A stretch of 11,225 nt of DNA from Nitrospina sp. (lineage in GTDB: Bacteria; Nitrospinota; Nitrospinia; Nitrospinales; VA-1): the NCBI GenBank assembly GCA_003545625.1, contig DODH01000236.1, positions 1 to 11,225 on the forward strand, given 5' to 3'. Positions 6,159 to 11,225 of this stretch are shown in pieces; within the stretch, counting starts at the first letter, position 1, and every line of letters begins with the position of its first letter. Both the position numbers and the translations under genes were made by a program. Under the pieces are notes generated by a model that saw only the letters and a program-made list of their open reading frames with translations, had not been told where the DNA came from and made no database searches.

Positions 6159-8348
6159 ATGAGCATTAAATTGCCTCGCAGTGCAGGCGGCTGGGGTGCC
6201 ATACGCTATTCGCTGAAAATGGCGGATCGGGCCGGAGGCTTGTGGCCCATGCTCAAAGCGCTGGCCTCCCGAAATAACTGCAAAAGTTGTGCACTGGGAA
6301 TGGGCGGACAAAAAGGCGGAATGCGCGATGAGAGTGGCAATTTCCCGGCAGTTTGCAACAAGTCCTTCATGGCCCAGGCTTCAGATATGCAAGGAGCCAT
6401 AGCTGAAAATTTTTTCAATCAATTCGATATTTCCACTCTTTCCAAATGGTCTCCTCGTGACTTGGAATTGAGCGGACGGTTGACCCAGCCCGTTCTCTGT
6501 GAACCCGGAGATTCCCACTACCGTCCTATTTCCTGGTCAGAAGCCATGAACCGGGTGGTCGACAAACTCAAAACAACTTCAGCATACAGGTCTTTCTTTT
6601 ATGCCAGTGGGCGTTCTTCCAATGAAGCAGGTTTTCTTCTGCAACTGTTTGCCAGAATTTATGGAACCAACAACGTCAACAACTGTTCCTTTTTCTGCCA
6701 TCAGGCTTCCGGAGTTGGACTGAACCAGAGCCTGGGAACAGGTACCGCCACCGTTGACCTGGAAGACCTTGATCACACCGATCTGGTTTTTTTAATTGGC
6801 GCCAATCCCGCCTCCAATCACCCCCGTTTCATGCGTATTCTCATGGATGTTCGCCGACGCGGGGGACAAGTGATCGTGATCAACCCAGCGAGGGAACGTG
6901 GCTTGGAAAATTTCAGTGTCCCTTCTGATGTACGGAGTCTGTTGTTCGGTTCAGAAATCGCCAGCCTTTACCTGCAGCCCCATATAGGCGGAGATATTTC
7001 ACTTTTTAAAGGCATCGCAAAATCCCTCCTGTCGGATAAAAGTTGTCTGGACCGAAACTTTATTGCCAGCCACACGCAAAACTTTGCGGAAGTCGAGGAA
7101 GATATCAAAGCAGAATCATGGCAAACTTTAGAGTCCACTTCCGGTATATCACGGGAGGAAATAGAAAAAACCGCACGAATTTATTCAAAGAGTAAAAATA
7201 CCGTGTTTGTCTGGGCTATGGGAATTACCCACCATGCTTTTGGTGTGGATAATGTCCAGGCCATCGTCAACCTGGCACTCATGCGAGGAATGGTGGGGAA
7301 AAAATATGCCGGGCTCTTGCCCTTGAGAGGACATAGCAATGTACAGGGAATCGGTTCAATAGGTTTCACCCCGCAATTGAAAAAGGCGGTTTTGGATAAT
7401 CTGGAATCTAAATTCCCGGTGATCCTGCCTAGGCAACCGGGACTCGACACTTTGGGGTGCGTGGAAGCCGCAAACAATGGAGAATTTGATTTTGCCTGGA
7501 ACCTTGGAGGTAATTTATATGGCTCCAATCCAGATTCCCGGTTCGCCCAGACAGCCCTTGCCAAAATTGGTTTCAGTCTTTTTCTCAATACCACCTTGAA
7601 TCAGGGACATTTTCTCGGGCGGGGCCAAACCAGCCTCATTCTCCCCGTTGTAGCCAGGGACGAAGAACCGGAACCCACCACACAGGAAAGTATGTTCAGC
7701 TTTATAAGGCTTAGTAACGGGGGCCTGCAACGCTACTCGGGACCCAGAAGTGAGGTGAAAATAATCGCGGAAATTGCCCAACGTGTTCTGGATGATTCTC
7801 CGTTGCCCTGGAAATCTTTAAGCGAAACGGGAAACATACGGGAAATCATCGGTGCGATCATCCCAGGGTTCGAGCAATTGAAGAATATTGACCGGACAGG
7901 AAAAGAGTTCCATATTAATGGAAGAATTCTCCATACTCCAAAATTCCCCTGCCCTGACGGCAAAGCCAGTTTTAAAGTCTGCCCCATTCCTGCCGTTAGG
8001 AGGAACAAGGAAAACAGCTTTATTTTGATGACGGTTCGCTCGGAGGGTCAATTCAACACCGTAGTTTATGAACCGGACGACCGATATCGTGGTGTCTCTT
8101 CCCGCAATGTCGTTTTAATAAACGAAGAAGATATAAAAAGAATCGGATCTAAAGAAGGCGACCTGATAACGATCAAAAATGATACGGGGATTATGACCGG
8201 ACAAAAATTACAGGCCTATCCCATTAAACAGGGAAATATCATGATGTATTATCCGGAAAGCAACGTTTTGGTACCACGCCAGTTTGATCCTCAATCGAAA
8301 ACCCCTTCTTTCAAATCTATCGAAGTATTTTTGGAAAAACAATTATGA
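6159..8348 (+). CDS. FdhF/YdeP-family molybdopterin oxidoreductase
   Basis: 729 residues, close to the about 760 of E. coli YdeP. Near the N-terminus are SAGGWGAIRY (8-17), C41-x2-C44 and C66 as probable iron-sulfur ligands, then GRLTQP (106-111) and YRPISWSEA, the usual opening of the molybdopterin domain. C180-H181 in FFCHQAS aligns with the SeCys/Cys-His pair that binds molybdenum in formate dehydrogenases. Further family blocks are GANPASNHPR, VINPARERGLENF, MGITHHAFGVDNVQAIVNLALMRG and LPLRGHSNVQG. A C-terminal molybdopterin-binding beta-barrel runs from about 620 (MTVRSEGQFNT, DDRYRG) to the end. No Tat or Sec signal is present, so it is cytoplasmic. The substrate is not known for this family; YdeP is linked to acid resistance in E. 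coli, and formate oxidation should not be assumed. Start support is excellent: AAAGGAG (6144-6150) lies 8 bases before the ATG. It overlaps the next gene by ATGA. Confidence 0.94.
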   Translation: MSIKLPRSAGGWGAIRYSLKMADRAGGLWPMLKALASRNNCKSCALGMGGQKGGMRDESGNFPAVCNKSFMAQASDMQGAIAENFFNQFDISTLSKWSPRDLELSGRLTQPVLCEPGDSHYRPISWSEAMNRVVDKLKTTSAYRSFFYASGRSSNEAGFLLQLFARIYGTNNVNNCSFFCHQASGVGLNQSLGTGTATVDLEDLDHTDLVFLIGANPASNHPRFMRILMDVRRRGGQVIVINPARERGLENFSVPSDVRSLLFGSEIASLYLQPHIGGDISLFKGIAKSLLSDKSCLDRNFIASHTQNFAEVEEDIKAESWQTLESTSGISREEIEKTARIYSKSKNTVFVWAMGITHHAFGVDNVQAIVNLALMRGMVGKKYAGLLPLRGHSNVQGIGSIGFTPQLKKAVLDNLESKFPVILPRQPGLDTLGCVEAANNGEFDFAWNLGGNLYGSNPDSRFAQTALAKIGFSLFLNTTLNQGHFLGRGQTSLILPVVARDEEPEPTTQESMFSFIRLSNGGLQRYSGPRSEVKIIAEIAQRVLDDSPLPWKSLSETGNIREIIGAIIPGFEQLKNIDRTGKEFHINGRILHTPKFPCPDGKASFKVCPIPAVRRNKENSFILMTVRSEGQFNTVVYEPDDRYRGVSSRNVVLINEEDIKRIGSKEGDLITIKNDTGIMTGQKLQAYPIKQGNIMMYYPESNVLVPRQFDPQSKTPSFKSIEVFLEKQL

Positions 8349-9109
8349 AACCAAACCGCACTCCCCATTGCCGTTTATTGCCGTTTATTTTGTCGGCCCT
8401 TTTTCTTATAACAGCGGAGATCTCTCTGGCTGGAAATTCCTTTGTTAAAAAAATCCGCGTTACGGGCAATACCCTCATCGACCCTTATTTTCTGGATGGT
8501 TATCTTGATTTGGGGAACGGATTAAACATGACTCCGGAAATCATGGATCTCGTCGCAAGCGAATTAAAAGCCAACTATAATTATCACGGGTATTCAGATA
8601 TTGGTGCCTATTCCAAACTAAAAGTTAAAAATGGGGTCATGACAATTAAAGTCGATGAAAAGGATGAATACCGTTGGGGCAGGCCCCGTGCTGAAAGAGC
8701 GGTGCTCAAACAGGCTTTTCTGCATGGCATAACCCTCAAGGATTATAAAAAACAGGAAATCATTGAAGCCCTGCTGAAGGGCTATCAAAAACAAAGAACA
8801 ATTGAGGAACTCGTGGCTGAATTCCTGGTAAAAAAACAGAGAAAACTCATGGAGGAAATTAATTCCCAAAGGATAACAGCTTTACGGGAGCAGGTTTTTG
8901 AAAAGGTCAGAGAGTTTCAAATGATAAAGAAAAATCTTGAAGAGCAGGAAACCAGAAGAATTGAGGAAATGAGGAGTCGGATACAATCCGGCAGGCTTAA
9001 AAAATTTACTGACTTGGCTACTGAAGACCAGGAAATGGACGAATACACCGATCTGGATGCGTTTTTAGATAACGCAATGTTTGAAGAAACGCTGAATCCC
9101 GGACTTTAG
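8345..9109 (+). CDS. Exported protein with a lone POTRA-like domain and helical tail
   Basis: 254 residues. A signal peptide covers about 1-29 (cleavage likely after SLA). Residues about 32-106 look like a ShlB-type POTRA domain: FVKKIRVTGNTLID, then ELKANYNYHGYSDIGA, then KNGVMTIKVDEK, matching the strand-GN-helix-helix-Y-x-x-x-GY-strand-G-x-(L/M)-x-(I/V)-x-V order of TpsB transporters. From about 115 to 220 the chain is highly charged and helical (a possible coiled coil rich in K, E, R and Q), ending in an acidic tail. No beta-barrel follows, so it cannot be a transporter on its own. The product is probably periplasmic. Its ATG overlaps the oxidoreductase stop (ATGA), so translation is likely coupled, though the partner is cytoplasmic. 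The function is not recognised; it may be a periplasmic adaptor or chaperone. The POTRA call is by eye. Confidence 0.8.
   Translation: MKPNRTPHCRLLPFILSALFLITAEISLAGNSFVKKIRVTGNTLIDPYFLDGYLDLGNGLNMTPEIMDLVASELKANYNYHGYSDIGAYSKLKVKNGVMTIKVDEKDEYRWGRPRAERAVLKQAFLHGITLKDYKKQEIIEALLKGYQKQRTIEELVAEFLVKKQRKLMEEINSQRITALREQVFEKVREFQMIKKNLEEQETRRIEEMRSRIQSGRLKKFTDLATEDQEMDEYTDLDAFLDNAMFEETLNPGL
8367..8386 (+). repeat. Two tandem copies of a 10-base unit in the signal-peptide codons
   Basis: ATTGCCGTTT occurs twice in a row (8367-8376 and 8377-8386), followed by a partial ATTT. The unit is not a multiple of three, so loss of one copy would shift the frame and reach a stop within about a dozen codons. 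It encodes residues 8-15 of the POTRA protein signal peptide. Confidence 0.7.
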
Positions 9110-9159
9110 CCCTGGATTTAACTTAACGCGGAAAGGAACCCCTGCATCTGGGCTTTTTT
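9108..9159 (+). terminator. Possible terminator for the POTRA gene
   Basis: AGCCC (9108-9112), overlapping the stop codon, can pair with GGGCT (9150-9154), which is followed by a T-run at 9154-9159 on the + strand. The stem is short and the loop long (37 bases). A smaller alternative, CCC/GGG around CTGCATCT, is also weak. It lies antisense to the 3' end of the converging XRE gene. The T-run is the best part of the evidence. Confidence 0.25.
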
Positions 9160-9528
9160 CTTGACATCCCCATCCCTGTAAACCGCAATCACTTTTTCTA
9201 CAACGCCTTTTAATTTCCTGTCCTGCATCATGAACATAAAGTCTTCATACAGGCGGAACTGTTCTGTAGACTTTTCCATTTCAGGGGCCAGCACCCTGTA
9301 TACCGGGCCTTTACCGGTTAATAGCCAATAAATATTTAAATCAGTATAGATTGATAAATTTGCCAACGTAGTAGCCGAGGGCAAAGACTTATCATTCTCT
9401 AAATCCGAAAGCGAACCCTGTGAAACTTTAATCAAGCGGGACAATTGCATCAGCTTTAATGGAACAGACTTCCTCCATGCTCTCAATCGTTTTCCGGTGG
9501 TTTTCTGATTTTCAATTTGTCTACTCAT
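9118..9528 (-). CDS. XRE-family helix-turn-helix regulator
   Basis: 136 residues. A five-helix XRE/Cro-type DNA-binding domain spans about 13-67: GKRLRAWRK (helix 1), LMQLSRLIKVSQGSLSDLENDKSLPSATTLANLS (the turn and recognition helices). It ends in NIYWLLTGKGP, a phrase common at the end of phage CI-like repressor domains. The C-terminal about 50 residues are helical (EQFRLYEDFMFMMQDRKLKGVVEKVIAVY) and probably mediate dimerisation; no peptidase or ligand domain is seen. The start at 9528 has GGGAGG (9544-9539) 10 bases upstream. It converges on the POTRA gene with an 8-base gap and is separated from the upstream - strand genes by a terminator, so it is a single-gene unit. Its targets are unknown; autoregulation through the palindrome at 9563-9578 is possible. 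Confidence 0.88.
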   Translation of the reverse strand: MSRQIENQKTTGKRLRAWRKSVPLKLMQLSRLIKVSQGSLSDLENDKSLPSATTLANLSIYTDLNIYWLLTGKGPVYRVLAPEMEKSTEQFRLYEDFMFMMQDRKLKGVVEKVIAVYRDGDVKKKAQMQGFLSALS

Positions 9529-9562
9529 TATTAACGAGCCTCCCGGTTAGAAAAATTCTGCC

Positions 9563-9578
9563 CCCCACATTTGAGGGG
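9563..9578. promoter_or_regulatory. Imperfect palindrome upstream of the XRE gene, possible operator
   Basis: A 16-base imperfect inverted repeat with CCCC and GGGG outer arms and inner CA/TG lies 35-50 bases before the XRE start codon, where an autoregulatory operator would be expected. Six of eight half-site positions are complementary. On the - strand an A/T-rich stretch follows within 6 bases, so it could instead be a weak terminator. I see no convincing -35/-10 pair in this gap (9529-9606). Confidence 0.25.
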
Positions 9579-9596
9579 TAATCCTGCGGCCGAAAC

Positions 9597-9621
9597 AAAA
9601 AAGACCTCAAAAGCGAGATCT
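9597..9621 (-). terminator. Intrinsic terminator ending the hydrolase transcript
   Basis: Read on the - strand, AGATCTC (9621-9615) pairs with GAGGTCT (9608-9602) with one G-U pair across a 6-base loop. A run of T runs directly from the stem (complement of A 9597-9602). This is a textbook intrinsic terminator. It contains the stop codon of the truncated response regulator, and it separates the ampG-hydrolase genes from the XRE gene. Confidence 0.75.
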
Positions 9622-9741
9622 ATGCATTGGCACTTCACCATCAGGAGCAGTATCAATCTGGTAGCCTTCTTTTTGGAGTTTTACTTCCAAGGCCGCTAAT
9701 AGCTCCTTATCATCGTCGACTAAAAGGATTCGGTGATTCAT
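9607..9741 (-). pseudogene. Truncated response-regulator receiver domain (44 codons)
   Basis: The reading frame from ATG 9741-9739 to TGA 9609-9607 begins MNHRILLVDDDKELLAALEV, followed by KLQKEGYQIDTAPDGE. This is the first half of a CheY-like receiver: strand 1, the acidic DDD magnesium-binding residues, helix 1, strand 2 and the start of helix 2. It then diverges (VPMHRSRF) and stops inside the terminator. The phosphoacceptor aspartate on strand 3, the conserved Thr/Ser and Lys, and any output domain are missing, and nothing resembling them follows downstream. The start overlaps the hydrolase stop by ATGA, as in an intact operon. The simplest reading is a gene cut by a deletion that joined its 5' end to a downstream terminator. 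It could not accept phosphate, although translation of a 44-residue peptide remains possible. Confidence 0.7.
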
Positions 9742-10406
9742 TTTTTTCCTGGTTTACAAAAAGTTAGTAACCGACCATCCGAAAAAAATTTCATACAATC
9801 ATCGATAATCCAATCAATGCATGAAAAAAGCCCATGGTCAGAATCCAATTCTTTTAACTGGCACCAGGGGCGCGACCTGGCGAAGTCTCTGGACTCCTGG
9901 ATATTTATCGCTTCATCATGGATTCCGTGGACAACACGGATTGGGATATTGCGATTCAACGGTAAGGAGTCCCAGTGTATTGCATCACGAAACAAATTCG
10001 TATTCAGTGTTACTTCCTTATTGTAGCTATAATGAAATACCCGGATCAAGTCTGGAATGGCGAATTTTTTATCCCAGCCCATATTTTCCATCCACCGGCT
10101 GAGGAAATTGAAGCCAGGTGCCATCAGATATAATGCGTCTATTTCTTTTCGAGTTTCTGCAGTCAATGCCGCGACATAGCCACCCATGCTACTGCCTATT
10201 AAGGCAAAACGTGTGCCGGGTTTCTCATCAATAATACTTTGAACCAGCGAAATCTGGTTCGTCAGCGTCAGATTTTCAAAATCGCCCTGCTGCAGGTCCG
10301 GAATCGTGAGGGGAAGCTTAGCTTCCTCAAAACGATCTTTGAACACACGGGCTTTTTGGGAACCCGGTCCTGACGCGAACCCGTGAAGGTAAATAAATTC
10401 TGTCAT
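9738..10406 (-). CDS. YqiA/YcfP-type alpha/beta hydrolase (putative esterase)
   Basis: 222 residues from the ATG at 10406; a GTG one codon earlier (10409) is equally open. The chain opens with FIYLHGFASGPGSQKA, the LHGF-x-S-x-P-x-S motif typical of the UPF0227/YqiA family. The nucleophile elbow GSSMGG puts the catalytic Ser at 73. HGIHDE gives Asp164, and DSDHGL gives His191, completing a Ser-Asp-His triad. There is no signal peptide, so it is cytoplasmic. Members of this family hydrolyse simple acyl esters in vitro; the natural substrate is unknown. No strong ribosome binding site is visible. It lies 85 bases downstream of ampG with repeat copy C between them. The stop overlaps the start of the response-regulator remnant, and transcription should end at 9597-9621. 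Confidence 0.9.
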   Translation of the reverse strand: MTEFIYLHGFASGPGSQKARVFKDRFEEAKLPLTIPDLQQGDFENLTLTNQISLVQSIIDEKPGTRFALIGSSMGGYVAALTAETRKEIDALYLMAPGFNFLSRWMENMGWDKKFAIPDLIRVFHYSYNKEVTLNTNLFRDAIHWDSLPLNRNIPIRVVHGIHDEAINIQESRDFARSRPWCQLKELDSDHGLFSCIDWIIDDCMKFFSDGRLLTFCKPGKK

Positions 10407-10411
10407 CACAA

Positions 10412-10490
10412 ACTACCGGCGAACCGACGGTGGTAAATGGGAATAACTTTTTCTGGCAAATAACGAGTTATCTCGGCCTGACAAGTCTTG
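10412..10490 (-). repeat. Intergenic repeat, copy C
   Basis: On the - strand this stretch reads CAAGACTTG, then GCCGAGATAACTCGTT, then AAAAAGTTATT, ACCACCG and CGCC..TAGT, in the same order as copies A and B. Against copy B, a few 1-2 base gaps and a small insertion near ACCG are needed, so it is 79 bases rather than 76. The core CGAG-ATAA-CTCG forms a perfect 4-bp hairpin here. It occupies nearly the whole gap between the ampG stop and the hydrolase start and ends 3-6 bases before the start codon, so it is part of the hydrolase leader. Confidence 0.68.
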
Positions 10491-10491
10491 G

Positions 10492-11225
10492 CTATCTGCC
10501 ATCGGCCGCTGGCCGATCGAGGGCCTGAAGCCTATGGCGCATTTTCCACAAGAGTAGTAGTCCCGGTATTGCAGCTAAAAATGTTATCAGGAAAAACAGA
10601 AGCCAACCAAACTCATCCACCAAAACACCCGATGCCGGCCCGACAAACACCCGCCCCAGGGAAGCCAAAGCCGAGAACAGGGCAAATTGTGTTGCTGTAA
10701 AATTATGGTTGCACAACGCCATCAAGAAAGCCACGAAAGCCGCTGTTCCCATCCCTCCCGCCAAATTCTCAAAGCCAATGGTGAAAACTAACATTGCATA
10801 ACTTTTTCCCACCCAGGCTAAAACCATAAATGATAGATTTGAGACAGCCTGTAAAACTCCGAAAAACAAAAGTGAGCGAAAAAGTCCCAAACGAGCCATG
10901 AGGGCACCGCCAAACAGAGCCCCAACAATTGTTGCCGCCAGCCCCATACCTTTGTTGATCGCCCCCACTTCACCTACAGAAAAGCCGATACCACGGATTA
11001 GAAAGGTCGTTGTCAGGCTTCCGGCAAAAGCATCTCCCAGCTTATAGAGAACAATCAGGGCCAACAACATCCAGGCACCATCACGGGAAAAGAATTCGAC
11101 TAAAGGCCCGCCAATGGCCTCCCCCAATGTCTTGGGTGGAACCCCCGGGTCCTCGGGTTCGGGCCCCAGCCAGACAGCCATCATACCCACAACCATCAGC
11201 CCCGCCATAATCATATACGTTAAAC
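10492..11225 (-). CDS. ampG: AmpG-type muropeptide permease, 5' end cut off by window
   Basis: The frame is open to the window edge (codons ..LTY precede the Met at 11214), so only the C-terminal about 244 residues are present. The blocks VLYKLGDAFAGSLTTTFLIRG, GFSVGEVGAINKGMGLAATIVGALFGG, FENLAGGMGTAAFVAFLMALC and FTATQFALFSALASLGRVFVGP closely follow E. coli AmpG. About six membrane helices are visible, together with a cytoplasmic loop (EPEDPGVPPKTLGEAIGGP). AmpG is an inner-membrane MFS transporter that imports GlcNAc-anhydroMurNAc peptides released from peptidoglycan, feeding cell-wall recycling and, in some species, AmpR-controlled beta-lactamase induction. No ampC, ampD or ampR is visible here. 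The downstream hydrolase may be co-transcribed. Confidence 0.93.
   Translation of the reverse strand, partial: LTYMIMAGLMVVGMMAVWLGPEPEDPGVPPKTLGEAIGGPLVEFFSRDGAWMLLALIVLYKLGDAFAGSLTTTFLIRGIGFSVGEVGAINKGMGLAATIVGALFGGALMARLGLFRSLLFFGVLQAVSNLSFMVLAWVGKSYAMLVFTIGFENLAGGMGTAAFVAFLMALCNHNFTATQFALFSALASLGRVFVGPASGVLVDEFGWLLFFLITFLAAIPGLLLLWKMRHRLQALDRPAADGR

Noticed and set aside
7181..7594. Open frame of 137 codons on the - strand within the oxidoreductase gene
   Set aside because: It lies opposite strongly conserved coding sequence and shows no protein-family features, so it is a shadow of that gene.
6159..8348. Calling the oxidoreductase a formate dehydrogenase
   Set aside because: The closest family by motif is YdeP, whose substrate is unknown. 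No formate-specific partner subunits or Tat signal are present, so the substrate should not be named.
1..11225. CRISPR arrays, tRNA or rRNA genes, transposases and phage genes
   Set aside because: No regularly spaced identical repeats, cloverleaf-like sequences, rRNA signatures or transposase/integrase motifs were seen on either strand.

Overview
The window comes from a Gram-negative bacterium with an outer membrane. It carries signal peptides, a ShlB-type POTRA domain and an AmpG-type muropeptide permease. GC content is moderate. The mix of a bat operon, a YdeP-type molybdoenzyme and AmpG fits a delta-proteobacterium-like or Nitrospinota-like lineage, but nothing here fixes the phylum.

Bases 1-6062 hold a bat (Bacteroides aerotolerance) locus on the + strand: batA (5' end cut off by the window), batB, then a Bax inhibitor-1 family membrane protein, then batC, batD and batE. 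BatA and BatB are membrane-anchored von Willebrand A (VWA) proteins. BatC and BatE are TPR proteins, and BatD is a large exported membrane-anchored protein. Together they are expected to form an envelope complex driven by a MoxR-type AAA ATPase, normally encoded upstream and outside this window. The Bax inhibitor gene splits the operon. It is preceded by a hairpin-rich 199-base gap with its own possible promoter and followed by a strong stem-loop.

Bases 6159-9109 (+) hold an FdhF/YdeP-family molybdopterin oxidoreductase. It is coupled by an ATGA overlap to a small exported protein with a single POTRA domain, a helical tail and no beta-barrel. Its function is unknown.

Bases 9118-11225 are on the - strand. 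In transcription order they are the C-terminal half of an AmpG permease, a YqiA/YcfP-type alpha/beta hydrolase, a 44-codon remnant of a response regulator whose start overlaps the hydrolase stop and which runs into an intrinsic terminator, and a small XRE-family regulator with its own leader.

The most striking non-coding signal is an intergenic repeat of about 76-79 bases. It occurs three times in 11 kb (1850-1925, 6054-6129, 10412-10490), in both orientations, with conserved ends and a conserved GCCGAGA core. No gap longer than 300 bases lacks a gene. The gaps at 1806-2004, 6063-6158, 9529-9606 and 10407-10491 are described under the features below.
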